Position numbers and translations under genes: made by a program. The notes beneath the pieces were generated by a model, which had not been told where the DNA came from, did no database searches, and worked only from the letters and a program-made list of their open reading frames with translations. From JBKCUI01 sp052161625 (lineage in GTDB: Bacteria; Planctomycetota; Planctomycetia; Pirellulales; Pirellulaceae), in assembly GCA_052161625.1 (NCBI GenBank), contig CP197412.1: a stretch of DNA of 64,000 nt; one strand, written 5' to 3'. Every line of letters starts with the position of its first letter. The first letter of the stretch is position 1. Shown here piece after piece: positions 41,475-50,697 of the stretch.

Positions 41475-43415
41475 ATGTTCAATCTTCCTCGCGAGAAATA
41501 CGATTTGATGGCAATGGATGAGCAGACCCAACCCGAGACGGTAGCCAGCGATCCTCCTCCCCCTCCTTCTAAAGGATTGGTCTTTCGCGAAACGGTCGAG
41601 AGTCTTGCCGTTGCGTTCATCCTCGCTCTCCTCTTCAAAGCCTTCATTGCAGAAGCCTTCGTCATACCCACCGGATCGATGGCACCGACGTTGATGGGCG
41701 CCCACAAAGATGTTGTGTGCGAATCGTGTGGCTTTCAGTATCAATGCGGGGCCAGTTCCGAGTACTCGTCCGAAACAGGCGCTCGCATCGCCGGGCATTC
41801 CGTGGTCGGTACCGTCTGTCCTTTATGCCGGAAGCCCCAAGGGGCCGATCCCACGAAGAATGCCAACCAAGCGACCTTTACCGGCGACCGCATCCTCGTC
41901 AGCAAGTTGGCTTACGTATGGAACACTCCGCGACGTTGGGATGTGATCGTATTCAAATTCATCGAGAACGCGCGGCAGAATTACATCAAACGCTGCATCG
42001 GGCTTCCTAACGAAACCATTCGAATCACCGAAGGGGATATCTACGTTCGCAGAAACGATGAACCGACGAAGCCGTTCGAGATCGCACGCAAACCTCCGCA
42101 TGTCCTCGGCGCGATGTTGCAACCGGTGAGCGATACCTATTTCATCCCAAAGCCGCTTGTGAAAGCCGGCATGCCGAGTCTTTGGCAACCCCTGCGAAGC
42201 GGAGACGAAAACTGGAGCGTGCAATGGGACGAGATGGCTTGGTCGGCCTCCTGTAAAAACGAATCCAAAGAGCCGAGTTGGTTGCGTTACTACCACCGTG
42301 TCGTCGATCCCGTCGCATGGAGCTACATTCAGGAGAAAGGGGTTTTTCCGGCCCGGCCCGATGCCCGTCAGCCGCGGCTCATCACCGACTTCACCTCCTA
42401 CAACACGCATTACGCAGCCCCAACCGATCCTAAATCCAACAACCGATTCTCGGAGGCCGTCCAGCGCGCCATGGCCACGGGGGAACCTTCTGCAACCGGC
42501 GGAACCGACGGCATTCATTGGACAGGGGACTTGGCGAGCGAATTCGAAATCGAGACCTCGGCGGGCTCACAGGTCCTTTCCTTGTTGCTCGTCGAATCGG
42601 GTGCGAAGCACATCGTCGAAGTCAACTTGACCGACGGCAAAGTGTTAGCCCGCGTCGAGAAAGAGGGACAACTCCTGAATGTCTTCGAATCGGGAGACGA
42701 GTTCGTTCAACAGATCCAGTCGGTGACTCGACTTCGTTCTGGCAAAAAGCATCGTGTGAAGCTGGCCAACGTGGATGATCAGATCGTTTTGTGGGTCGAT
42801 GGCACGACGGTGGAGTGGAGCCCGTCTAATCGAATCAACTGGTCGGGGGTCACCAACGGCAAACCGAAAGGACCGACGGCATCCGACGACGATCCTTTGG
42901 ATGGCGCTCCCCTCGGAATCGGGATCGCCGGTGGGGAACTTCGCGTTTCTCGAGCCAAAGTGTTTCGGGACATTTATTACATCGCGCAGGGAAGGTTGCA
43001 CAGTTTTGGGCGTCTCGATGATTACCCCAACTTAAGCGAAGCCTTGCGAACCTCGATTCCGCCTGGAGCGCGCGATGCTTATGCGCAGGGGACGCATAGC
43101 GCCACGATCGACCAGTTGTTGCAAAAGATGTCCGTTGAGTCACTCGACCGCAACGCGATCGCTCATCTCCCCAAGATCTGGGGGGAAAGCGCGCTGACCA
43201 CTTCTCGACGGATCGTCGACTTTTCCATGAAAGAGGGATGGTATTTCCCGCTCGGTGATAACTCCGCCGCGAGCTCCGATGCGAGATCTTGGTCGGAGAA
43301 CCATACACCAGAACGGTTGATGATCGGCAGAGCGGTCATCGTATTTTGGCCGCACGTGTGGAATGCCCCGGTACCTTTCCTTCCCAATGTCCAGCGAATG
43401 GGTTTGATCCGATAA
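41475..43415 (+). CDS. lepB: Signal peptidase I with large insertion
   Basis: The core is a type I signal peptidase: membrane helix ESLAVAFILALLFKAFIAEA (residues 42-61), catalytic Ser68 in IPTGSMAPTL, Lys172 in NYIKRCIGLPNE, and near the C-terminus the conserved GDNSAASSDARSW (594-606). It cleaves signal peptides at the outer face of the cytoplasmic membrane. At 646 residues it is about twice the usual size. Two CxxC pairs (Cys82/Cys85 and Cys115/Cys118) sit between the Ser and Lys regions and look like a zinc ribbon. About 400 residues separate the Lys box from the GDN box and contain a LamG/concanavalin-like sandwich (FEIETSAGSQVLSLLLVESG, HRVKLANVDDQIVLWVDG). Starts at codons 12 and 14 are alternatives. 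Confidence 0.92.
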   Translation: MFNLPREKYDLMAMDEQTQPETVASDPPPPPSKGLVFRETVESLAVAFILALLFKAFIAEAFVIPTGSMAPTLMGAHKDVVCESCGFQYQCGASSEYSSETGARIAGHSVVGTVCPLCRKPQGADPTKNANQATFTGDRILVSKLAYVWNTPRRWDVIVFKFIENARQNYIKRCIGLPNETIRITEGDIYVRRNDEPTKPFEIARKPPHVLGAMLQPVSDTYFIPKPLVKAGMPSLWQPLRSGDENWSVQWDEMAWSASCKNESKEPSWLRYYHRVVDPVAWSYIQEKGVFPARPDARQPRLITDFTSYNTHYAAPTDPKSNNRFSEAVQRAMATGEPSATGGTDGIHWTGDLASEFEIETSAGSQVLSLLLVESGAKHIVEVNLTDGKVLARVEKEGQLLNVFESGDEFVQQIQSVTRLRSGKKHRVKLANVDDQIVLWVDGTTVEWSPSNRINWSGVTNGKPKGPTASDDDPLDGAPLGIGIAGGELRVSRAKVFRDIYYIAQGRLHSFGRLDDYPNLSEALRTSIPPGARDAYAQGTHSATIDQLLQKMSVESLDRNAIAHLPKIWGESALTTSRRIVDFSMKEGWYFPLGDNSAASSDARSWSENHTPERLMIGRAVIVFWPHVWNAPVPFLPNVQRMGLIR

Positions 43416-43439
43416 CCCAAGATCGTCGCGAGAAAGTAG

Positions 43440-44177
43440 ATGAACATGGATGTTCTCAGTGTCGTTGGCTTGGAAAAGACCTATGGCCGTCGAAAGGTGG
43501 TCAATGGGGTCAGCATGCGAGTCGGTCCGGCTGAAATCGTCGGGCTCCTCGGCCCCAATGGCGCAGGAAAGTCGACCAGTTTCCGGATGACATGCGGGCT
43601 GGTGCTGCCCGATCGCGGGCAAGTCTTTTTGATGGGGGAAGAGGTCACTTTCTGGCCCATGTACCGCCGAGCACGCGACGGGGGGATGGGGTATTTGGCC
43701 CAGGAATCGAGCGTTTTCCGCAAGCTGACGGTCGAACAAAACATCTTGGCCATGCTCGAGCTCCTCGGCGTGGACCGCAAGCAACGTCGCGAGCGCACCG
43801 AAGAGCTATTGCAGCAGTTCAAGATCACACATATCCGCCGTTCGAGAGCATCGAAGCTTTCCGGAGGCGAGCGGCGCCGGCTGGAAATTGCCAGGTGCCT
43901 CGTGTCGAATCCTCGGATCATCATGCTCGATGAACCGTTCGCAGGGATCGACCCCGTGACCGTGCAAAGCATCCAAGAAACCATTTTCGAACTGCGCGAT
44001 ACAGGCATCTCCATCCTGATCACCGATCACGCAGCGTTGGAGATCCTCGGTGCGGTCGATCGTTGTTACGTGATCAATAAAGGGGCAGTCCTGTGCGAAG
44101 GGACGCCCGATCAAGTCAAAAACCACCCCGAGGTCCGCGCCCAATACCTTGGAAATATCCAAGGGGACCCGGGATAG
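43440..44177 (+). CDS. lptB: LPS export ABC transporter ATP-binding protein
   Basis: It is a 245-residue ABC ATPase with Walker A LLGPNGAGKSTSFRMTCGL, the Q-loop at GYLAQESSVFRKL, signature KLSGGERRRLEIARCL, Walker B IIMLDEPFAGIDPV and the switch His in LITDHAALEIL. The segments AGIDPVTVQSIQ and NHPEVRAQYLG are typical of LptB, which powers lipopolysaccharide transport from the inner to the outer membrane with LptFGC. Together with lpxA in this window it implies a lipid A-containing outer membrane. GAGAAAG stands upstream; either ATG (43440 or 43446) could be used, and the second has the better spacing. It follows lepB by 24 bases and probably shares its transcript. Confidence 0.92.
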   Translation: MNMDVLSVVGLEKTYGRRKVVNGVSMRVGPAEIVGLLGPNGAGKSTSFRMTCGLVLPDRGQVFLMGEEVTFWPMYRRARDGGMGYLAQESSVFRKLTVEQNILAMLELLGVDRKQRRERTEELLQQFKITHIRRSRASKLSGGERRRLEIARCLVSNPRIIMLDEPFAGIDPVTVQSIQETIFELRDTGISILITDHAALEILGAVDRCYVINKGAVLCEGTPDQVKNHPEVRAQYLGNIQGDPG

Positions 44178-44333
44178 ATCCGGTGGGCTCCGACTTGAAA
44201 AAACCTTACACTGGTACCGAAACGAATATGCGTAGCAGAGGTGTAACCCACGAGAGCTGGATCGATGGGCTCGGTGCACCCTCTGAATCCTTTTCCCTTT
44301 TTGTTCTCAGGATTTGCGGAAAGAAAGATACAA

Positions 44334-45275
44334 ATGCCTTTGGGTAAAACATTCGACAACGTAGTGGGCACGATTGGAAACACCCCGATGATTCGGATCA
44401 ATCGGCTGGTGCCCGCAGAGCATGCGACGGTCTTTGCCAAGTGCGAGTTCTTCAATCCTTTGAACAGCGTCAAAGACCGAATCGGGATGGCGATGGTCGA
44501 GGATGCCGAAAAGTCAGGGAGATTGACCAAAGAGACGCACATCATCGAACCGACCAGTGGCAACACGGGTATTGCGCTGGCCTTCGTTTGTGCCGCGAAA
44601 GGGTATCGCCTCACATTGACGATGCCGGAATCGATGTCGATCGAACGACGCGCTTTGCTGCGCGCGCTCGGCGCGAACTTGGTACTCACTCCCGCTGCAG
44701 ATGGGATGCGAGGTGCGATTGCGAAGGCCGCGGAGCTGGTGGCCAATGATCCATCCGGATGGATGCCTCAGCAATTTGAGAACCCAGCCAATCCGGCTGT
44801 GCACGAACGCACTACCGGTCCTGAAATTTGGGCGGATACCGCAGGCCAAATCGATGCGATCGTCGCAGGAGTCGGCACCGGTGGAACCATCACTGGTGTG
44901 GCACGCTACATCAAGAAACTGAACCCCAACTTCAAAGCGATTGCGGTCGAGCCAAAACAATCCCCTGTGATCAGCGGTGGTCAGCCTGGCAAGCATCGTA
45001 TTCAAGGCATCGGTGCAGGCTTTGTTCCGAAGAACCTGGACCGAACCGTGATCGATGACGTCATCCAAGTCGACGACGAAGTCTCGTTCGAATGGGGACG
45101 GAAATTGGCCAAGAGCGAGGGAATCATGGCGGGGATCAGCAGCGGTGCCAACATGTGGGCTGCTGCGCAAGTCGCTGCGAGACCGGAGTTCAAAGGGAAG
45201 CGGATCGTGACCATCATGTGCTCGCTCGGCGAACGCTACCTCTCGACCCCGTTGTTTGGCGATCTCGGTACCTAA
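44334..45275 (+). CDS. cysK: Cysteine synthase A (O-acetylserine sulfhydrylase)
   Basis: The PLP lysine is in FNPLNSVKDRIGMAM, and the substrate-binding loop PTSGNTGIALAFVCAAKGY is intact. The C-terminal half carries VGTGGTITGVARYIKKLNP, the phosphate-binding glycine-rich loop, and AGISSGANMWAA. It makes cysteine from O-acetylserine and sulfide in the cytoplasm. Length is 313 residues, standard for CysK. The frame is open for another 23 codons upstream, but the ATG at 44334 is preceded by GGAAAGAAAGA and gives the family start MPLGKTFDNVVGTIGNTPM. The intergenic space to lptB is 156 bases. Confidence 0.96.
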   Translation: MPLGKTFDNVVGTIGNTPMIRINRLVPAEHATVFAKCEFFNPLNSVKDRIGMAMVEDAEKSGRLTKETHIIEPTSGNTGIALAFVCAAKGYRLTLTMPESMSIERRALLRALGANLVLTPAADGMRGAIAKAAELVANDPSGWMPQQFENPANPAVHERTTGPEIWADTAGQIDAIVAGVGTGGTITGVARYIKKLNPNFKAIAVEPKQSPVISGGQPGKHRIQGIGAGFVPKNLDRTVIDDVIQVDDEVSFEWGRKLAKSEGIMAGISSGANMWAAAQVAARPEFKGKRIVTIMCSLGERYLSTPLFGDLGT

Positions 45276-45302
45276 CCTATCCTGACCAGGGAGCAACGTG
45301 CC

Positions 45303-46376
45303 ATGGCACATCGTTCGATGGCGACGCGACGCAAATTCCTTACCGGCTTCGGCACCGCGCTCGTCGCATCACGGTGGGCACCCCAGCTTTCCGCGGCTGC
45401 TCCCGTGGCTGCTCCCTTCGATGAAAAGAATGGGCGTTGGGAAGCTACCATCCGGCGCGGCTTGGATTACTTGGCTAAAACCCAATCCTCGCGAGGGCAA
45501 TGGAACACGCCACCCTATCCGGCCGCGATCGCCGCGCTCGCGGGGACCGCGATGATCTGCCAGGGCTCCACGATCACACAGGGGCCCTACGCCAAGTTCA
45601 TCGCGCGCACCGCGGATTACTTGATCAGCCAATCCCAAAAGAACGGCCTCATCGGAGACCCGGATAACGATCAACGCTATACCTACAGCCACGGCTTCGC
45701 CATGCTGTTCCTCTCCCAAGTGCTCGGGGAAGAGGGGCTGCAGGATCGACGTGATGATTTAGTAGAGGTCCTCAACGGAGCGGTGAATTTTTGCGGAAAA
45801 GCACAGACCTCTGCGGGAGGCTGGGGCTATGTCAGCGCCAAAGATGGCAATGACTACGACGAAGGCTCTACGACGATCACGCAAGTGCAGGGGTTGCGAG
45901 GATGTCGCAACGCAGGTATTCCCGTCCCAGGTGAGATCATCGAAGCGGCGAAACGCTACATCTACAGCTGCCAGAATGAAGATGGCGGGATCAGCTACTC
46001 CAGCCAACAAAAAGGATCGTCTCGCCCGGCCATCACCGCCGCGAGCTTAGCCGCTCTCTACAACGCAGGGGACTACGACAGCAAAAAAGTCCCTGAGATG
46101 CTCGCCTATTGCCGGAAAGAACTCTATTCCATCTCCAAGGAAGATAGTTTGTTCGGGCATTGGCACTACACCTATCTCTACTACGCGCAAGTCGTCTATC
46201 GACAAGGGGGAGAAGAGTGGCCCGGATTTAGGGATCGGCTTTACGATCGCATTGCGGATGAACAACTCAGCGATGGCTCCTGGGATAGCCCTATGATCCA
46301 TAAAGTCTACACGACCGCTTGCAATCTCATCATGCTGCAACTCGACAAGGGCTACCTGCCAATCTTCCAGCGATAG
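45303..46376 (+). CDS. Tat-exported prenyltransferase/squalene-oxidase-repeat protein
   Basis: The N-terminus TRRKFLTGFGTALVASRWAP is a twin-arginine signal. The rest resembles alpha/alpha-barrel repeats of the terpene cyclase/protein prenyltransferase type: IRRGLDYLAKTQSSRGQWNT, AVNFCGKAQTSAGGWGYVSA, AAKRYIYSCQNEDGGISYSS and DEQLSDGSWDSPM, i.e. QW-like motifs with a Gly-x-Trp/Tyr core. No DXDD cyclase motif is seen, so it is probably not a squalene-hopene cyclase; such proteins are abundant in planctomycetes and of unknown role. The ATG has AGGGAG nine bases upstream. It follows cysK by 27 bases and is convergent with imuB, with only five bases between the stops. Confidence 0.85.
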   Translation: MAHRSMATRRKFLTGFGTALVASRWAPQLSAAAPVAAPFDEKNGRWEATIRRGLDYLAKTQSSRGQWNTPPYPAAIAALAGTAMICQGSTITQGPYAKFIARTADYLISQSQKNGLIGDPDNDQRYTYSHGFAMLFLSQVLGEEGLQDRRDDLVEVLNGAVNFCGKAQTSAGGWGYVSAKDGNDYDEGSTTITQVQGLRGCRNAGIPVPGEIIEAAKRYIYSCQNEDGGISYSSQQKGSSRPAITAASLAALYNAGDYDSKKVPEMLAYCRKELYSISKEDSLFGHWHYTYLYYAQVVYRQGGEEWPGFRDRLYDRIADEQLSDGSWDSPMIHKVYTTACNLIMLQLDKGYLPIFQR

Positions 46377-46381
46377 ATGCA

Positions 46382-48256
46382 TCAATCGAAGATTCCATGC
46401 AGATACCAAGCCTTCTGGCGGTAATCCCAATAGCACCAAATCCAAGCTCCGTTCTCGAGCTGAAGCCGGTAGTAGTCGCGCTGCTGCATGGCGCCATACC
46501 ACCAGCCGGTCTCGATGCGCTCGGGTCCCTGAAAGCTTCGTACTGACGTATTGGCCATTGGATAACGGACAATGGCCGGCAATTGCTTCTCATCGCACTC
46601 GGTGACTTGCAATGGCACCGGAGACGGCAGCAATCGCGAGGGTCGTCGCCAAACATGATGCGAACTCGGCCCTGCAATCGGCGTCTCCGCTTGGTAATCC
46701 CTTCGCGGTGCCTTCCGCAACTTCCTCTTCGTTTCCTGTTCTTCCCCTGTCCGTCTCCATCCCGTCATCGGCACCCACGCATACGTCCACTCTGGGGCAG
46801 GGTTTGAAAAAACGACGGGCGCAACGACTTGTTCACGACCGAGTCGAACACTGAGCTGGTCGACGAGCTTGGCGATAGCATCTCGATGTTTGACTGTATC
46901 GGAGTCAAATAAGCTCGGTTGTTTCCAAGCCATCGGCGATGACAAGGTGATTTGCGTCGTAACCCCTTTGGCCCAGTACACATCGCCGATTTGAAATGCG
47001 GGGGAATCCAGTTGCATTTGCATGAGCCAGAGCAAGTGCTCGCGGTCATAGCTTGGTTGATAAAGACTGACTTGCAGAACGCTCGCGGTCCCTGCGGGTG
47101 TAGCCATGGAGAGTTCGCAATCTTGTTTGACACGGTCGACTCCCTGTACTTCGATGGCGTTGCGTTCCAATGCCACGCGGCAAACCACGCGCAATGCTCC
47201 TTGATCGGCAAGCTTCAATTGGCAAGACAGATACTCCAAATGCTCGCCGATCGTCGCTTCCACATCCCCTCGATGGGGCGTGGAGTATTCGTAGATATGC
47301 TCCACGCAGAGTTCCGGGCTCGGGTGAAGCGATCGGATCGTTTCGCTCGCACCTGAGAGCAAACCATCCAGTCGCTGCAGGATTCGATTGCCGAAGCGCG
47401 ACGGCAGCGCGGTTCTCGGGAGCGCGGAAAGGTGCCCTACGGTGCGAATACCGAGTCGATGCAGTTTCGCGGTGGTGACCAGATCGAGACGGAGCGATTC
47501 GATGGGGAGTCTTGCCAACATCCCGGTGTCGGTCTCTCCTGCGGGGGGAGCGATGGCGATCCATGGCTCGCCTGCGTCAGCGGGCTCGCCTGCGCCGGTG
47601 AGCTTGTCAGGGACGGTTGCGAAAGGGGAGCCGCGATTCTCCCACGCGAGCAAACCATCTTGAATGGATTTGCGGAATGCGTAGTTGGCCAATCCCCACG
47701 CTTGCCCCACGCTGCTAGCGATGGCGAGACTCGCGAGATACCCTCGATCGCGAAACCATTGGCTGACCCAAGCTCCAAATCGCGACTCCCCTCCAAAGAG
47801 GTCCGGTATACCGGTTATGTCAAGCATGAGGCCTTGTGGCTCGGGGAGAGAGCGTCCCGCCCACACCTCGGAGTCGATCGATTCGAGTCCGACGATGGGG
47901 CTGAAGCATTGCGCGGCCTCAGCGAGAGTGACGAGCGCTTCGAGATCCTGTTGGGGTTGGTATTCCTGGACCAATGCTTCGGGGCACAAGGGACCGCATT
48001 GGCTCAACGGCATATGGGGCAACACCCCTCGGCTGCGCGCGGTTTGGTTGGCGAAGGCGACGACGTTTCCCCGGCGTGGATCGCGGCGGAACAACAGGAT
48101 AGGTCCGACCGGCGCGCGCGGATTGGGGCCGGAGGGTCCCTCGCCGGAGGGTCCCTCGCCGGATAGTCCGCCGCCGGAATCAGCCTGCGATTTCGCGACG
48201 GACGCGCGCTGGCCTGGCCAATTCGGCAGCCAAATGCACAGGACCCGTTTTCGCAC
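46382..48256 (-). CDS. imuB: ImuB-like Y-family DNA polymerase homologue
   Basis: The protein matches the ImuB group of catalytically inactive Y-family proteins: the start RKRVLCIWLPNWPGQRAS, then the split palm/finger region with QCFSPIVGLESID and LMLDITGIPDLFGGE, a helix-hairpin-helix segment (LHRLGIRTVGHLSALPRTAL) and a C-terminal region ending YRLQLENGAWIWCYWDYRQK. In other bacteria ImuB bridges ImuA, DnaE2 and the sliding clamp in mutagenic translesion repair. I start at the GTG at 48256, which has GAGG six bases before it; a longer ATG start at 48301 would increase the overlap with imuA to 122 bases. A Gly/Ser/Pro linker near residue 30 contains a 15-bp triplicated repeat. Confidence 0.88.
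   Translation of the reverse strand: MRKRVLCIWLPNWPGQRASVAKSQADSGGGLSGEGPSGEGPSGPNPRAPVGPILLFRRDPRRGNVVAFANQTARSRGVLPHMPLSQCGPLCPEALVQEYQPQQDLEALVTLAEAAQCFSPIVGLESIDSEVWAGRSLPEPQGLMLDITGIPDLFGGESRFGAWVSQWFRDRGYLASLAIASSVGQAWGLANYAFRKSIQDGLLAWENRGSPFATVPDKLTGAGEPADAGEPWIAIAPPAGETDTGMLARLPIESLRLDLVTTAKLHRLGIRTVGHLSALPRTALPSRFGNRILQRLDGLLSGASETIRSLHPSPELCVEHIYEYSTPHRGDVEATIGEHLEYLSCQLKLADQGALRVVCRVALERNAIEVQGVDRVKQDCELSMATPAGTASVLQVSLYQPSYDREHLLWLMQMQLDSPAFQIGDVYWAKGVTTQITLSSPMAWKQPSLFDSDTVKHRDAIAKLVDQLSVRLGREQVVAPVVFSNPAPEWTYAWVPMTGWRRTGEEQETKRKLRKAPRRDYQAETPIAGPSSHHVWRRPSRLLPSPVPLQVTECDEKQLPAIVRYPMANTSVRSFQGPERIETGWWYGAMQQRDYYRLQLENGAWIWCYWDYRQKAWYLHGIFD
48131..48175. repeat. 15-bp tandem repeat, three copies, in imuB
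   Basis: The unit ggagggtccctcgcc is exact at 48131-48145 and 48146-48160, and a diverged copy (ggatagtccgccgcc) follows to 48175. On the coding strand it gives the GEGPS repeats of a linker near the ImuB N-terminus. Confidence 0.85.
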
Positions 48257-48995
48257 GCTGCACCTCGTCTCGATGCGGTTCCACCCAATTCCCCAAGGCA
48301 TCGATACCGATCTTCAACGCGGTCCCGACTCTTCCTCCTTGGCAACGCCGCAGGGCCAAGTGGAACCAACGGGTCTCCACTTCCTCGGAATGACCAGAGA
48401 CTCGCGAGGAAACAAACCACTGCACATCGGCCCAGCTCGGTTGCATCCGGGCGCTCTCGAGAGTTCGCAGGAGAATCCCTAGTCCGCCTCCCGCTTCGGC
48501 AGCCAGCTGGATGCGGCGCGCGGTTCTATCTTCCATGCGGTCCACCGAGGCAATCGCACAACCGACCGCCGGGTTCCGCAAGACTTGATCCAACGACCAG
48601 ATCAAATCCGCGTGGTTCTTCGGACGGATTCCGATAATCCGCTCCAGGGGGAGACCCAGCCGCTGGAGAACGGGTGGATAGTACGTCCAGTCGGGGTCGA
48701 TCAAGACCGCATACTTCCCATTTCGAATCGCCTCGCGCGCCAAACACAAGGCGATGCTCGTCGCCCCGTGCGAAATACGTTGCTCGGTCAGCAATTCCAC
48801 CAAACTACCAGACGCGTAGCCCGATGCGGGCAAGCAGCGATCCATGGCCGGAATCCCGCTGGACATCGCTGGGGAATCAGGACGCCCCCGGGTCTCCATC
48901 GCACGGATCCGAGCTCCTAACATCCCCGCAATCTGCGCAGGCGTTCCAGCCCCGCTGGACGCAGGACTCTCTGTGACTTCAAGTACGCTAGCCAT
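48180..48995 (-). CDS. imuA: ImuA-like RecA-fold protein
   Basis: The protein resembles the ImuA/SulA-like RecA-fold group: SSGIPAMDRCLPASGYASGS, VELLTEQRISHGATSIALCL in place of a classic Walker A, then KYAVLIDPDWTYYPPVLQRL, RIIGIRPKNHADLIWSLDQV and a Walker B-like region in NPAVGCAIASVDRMEDRTAR. A normal GxxxxGK[ST] loop is not obvious, as is frequent for ImuA. It works with ImuB and DnaE2 in damage-induced mutagenesis elsewhere. It overlaps imuB by 77 bases. A perfect palindrome lies about 58 bases before its ATG. No dnaE2 gene is present within the window. Confidence 0.85.
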   Translation of the reverse strand: MASVLEVTESPASSGAGTPAQIAGMLGARIRAMETRGRPDSPAMSSGIPAMDRCLPASGYASGSLVELLTEQRISHGATSIALCLAREAIRNGKYAVLIDPDWTYYPPVLQRLGLPLERIIGIRPKNHADLIWSLDQVLRNPAVGCAIASVDRMEDRTARRIQLAAEAGGGLGILLRTLESARMQPSWADVQWFVSSRVSGHSEEVETRWFHLALRRCQGGRVGTALKIGIDALGNWVEPHRDEVQRAKTGPVHLAAELARPARVRREIAG

Positions 48996-49052
48996 ATAAC
49001 CGCTTGGGTGAAAAACCGCCTGCCGGATAAATCCTGTAGGCTGTTATCGGTT

Positions 49053-49064
49053 AATGCTAGCATT
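49053..49064. promoter_or_regulatory. Perfect 12-bp palindrome upstream of imuA
   Basis: The sequence aatgctagcatt is fully self-complementary and stands about 58 bases before the imuA start codon. This placement suits a repressor operator such as an SOS box, but it matches none of the LexA boxes I know from other phyla. Confidence 0.4.
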
Positions 49065-49135
49065 CCCTCGCCTGCAGGTCCAAACGATTCCGATTAGAAG
49101 TCCTGCAGGGACACCACCGGTCCCACGAGTCCGGT

Positions 49136-49175
49136 AAAAAAAGAAAGCGGGGCCTCTTTTACAAGGCCCCGCTTC
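49136..49175 (-). terminator. Rho-independent terminator after the RTX-like gene
   Basis: On the minus strand an 11-bp perfect stem (AAGCGGGGCCT with AGGCCCCGCTT) encloses an 8-nt loop and is followed by a T-rich run of about 12 bases (TTTCTTTTTTTT). It starts about 34 bases after the stop codon of the 49209-50432 gene. This is the strongest terminator in the window. Confidence 0.9.
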
Positions 49176-49208
49176 AAACGGTTCGCTTCTAGCTAATCAC
49201 AGCTGTCT

Positions 49209-50432
49209 CTACAATCGATTCTCGATGCTGTAGAAGCGAACGTTCTGAATTCCGTTTGCAGGAGTGCTGAGGGTGTCGGTACCGCCATCCCCATACACCG
49301 TCGCATCGACTCCGGAGCATCCCGAAAGAGTGACGGAATCGTTACCACCAGCCCCGTACACAAACTGCGTATTCACTTGGCTGGAACTCAGATCCATTCG
49401 GTCATCACCGCTTTCCAAGTACGTCCACAAACGATCGAGCATGATTCCCGAACCTTCGAACAAGTCGTTTCCGATCCCAAGGAATAGCTCCATCCGGTTG
49501 GCCATCAAATTATTGATCGAGACGTAGTCATCTCCCTCTTTGGCGATCACCTTCGCGAGCGAAGCGACCAGCACATTATTGATCGAGATGTTATCCGCCC
49601 CCAACGAGCTGAACACAAAGAGGTTTTGGCCCACTTCAGTATCGAACACTCCGATATCGGAGGCATCGGATGGATCGTCGATCAAAAGATCCCGAGCGAC
49701 CGAAACACCGTTTACCAACACGGCGTCTTGACCGCTTCCTGGAACCACCACCAAGTAATCTTGGAAGTGCGTGGTGGTGGAATCCGCGACCGTACCGATG
49801 AAGACATTGTCATTGCCTCCTCCGAGATCGAGGGTGGTGCGTCCGCGGACCGTGCTATTGGAAATCGTCACTTGATCGTTTCCTTGGACGCCGAGCACGA
49901 CCAACGTTCGTTGCAACTCCAGGCTTCCCGATTCTGCGACCATCTCTGGATCGGCAGGAAGCAATCCCGAGAGAATTGCCTCCACAAGCGACGCTTCCGA
50001 CAACTCGGGAGCGGATGCACCCAGCACAACATCGTCATCGCCCGCTCCCAAGTCTAAATGGACGGTACCGAGCACGTTCCCCGACAACAGAGTGATGGAA
50101 TCATTTCCTTCGTACAAATAAGCATAGATCCCGTTGTTCCAACCTTGCAAATCCACCGGTGCGTTCGAGCCATTGATGGTCGTTGCTTCACCAGAACCGC
50201 TGACACCTCCGACGACTCGAATCTGCCCGCTAGCGTTCGATTCAATCAAGACCGTATTATCCGTTCGGTCGCCATACAGGAACAAACTCCCACCGCTAAT
50301 CTTCGCGGAAACGTTTCCAGCTTGAGCAAATCCGGCAGAAACGGTGGTCAGCAGAAGCCCCATTGCGAGACCACCCCATCGCATCCCTCCTCGCATCCAT
50401 CCATAACCCTTCGTTGCACCGGCTTTCATCAT
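49209..50432 (-). CDS. Secreted RTX-like beta-roll repeat protein
   Basis: The N-terminus (MMKAGATKGYGWMRGGMRWG then AMGLLLTTVSAGFAQAG) is a signal peptide; starts at codons 1, 2 and 13 are possible. The mature part is a repeat protein rich in Gly, Asp, Asn and Ser, with many short strands and RTX-like GGxGxDx turns: DLGAGDDDVVLG, DLGGGNDNVFIG, GAGGNDSVTLSG and YGDGGTDTLS. These turns usually bind calcium, giving a beta-roll or beta-helix. It contains only one Cys in the mature part, and no enzymatic domain can be seen. A surface-layer or extracellular matrix role is plausible but unproven. It stands alone between proB and imuA and has its own terminator. Confidence 0.83.
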   Translation of the reverse strand: MMKAGATKGYGWMRGGMRWGGLAMGLLLTTVSAGFAQAGNVSAKISGGSLFLYGDRTDNTVLIESNASGQIRVVGGVSGSGEATTINGSNAPVDLQGWNNGIYAYLYEGNDSITLLSGNVLGTVHLDLGAGDDDVVLGASAPELSEASLVEAILSGLLPADPEMVAESGSLELQRTLVVLGVQGNDQVTISNSTVRGRTTLDLGGGNDNVFIGTVADSTTTHFQDYLVVVPGSGQDAVLVNGVSVARDLLIDDPSDASDIGVFDTEVGQNLFVFSSLGADNISINNVLVASLAKVIAKEGDDYVSINNLMANRMELFLGIGNDLFEGSGIMLDRLWTYLESGDDRMDLSSSQVNTQFVYGAGGNDSVTLSGCSGVDATVYGDGGTDTLSTPANGIQNVRFYSIENRL

Positions 50433-50697
50433 GTAACTCCATCAATCGTGTTTGAAATACCGTCAGCTAAGATGCTTCTCCAATGCCTTTTCAAGAAGCA
50501 ACCGCTGTGCCGAAGTCGCAAAAGATATTGAGGAGGAGTACAGAGCCCATCGAGTTGTTTTCTCATCGCTCAATTTGCTCGAAAGGCGATCGATGGCCGT
50601 TCACGCGTTGGATGGAAACCCACAATAGCGGCGGAAGACATCTGATAGAAATCGAACGCTAGCTTGCAATCATGACTCGTCTGCAGATGATCGCTGA

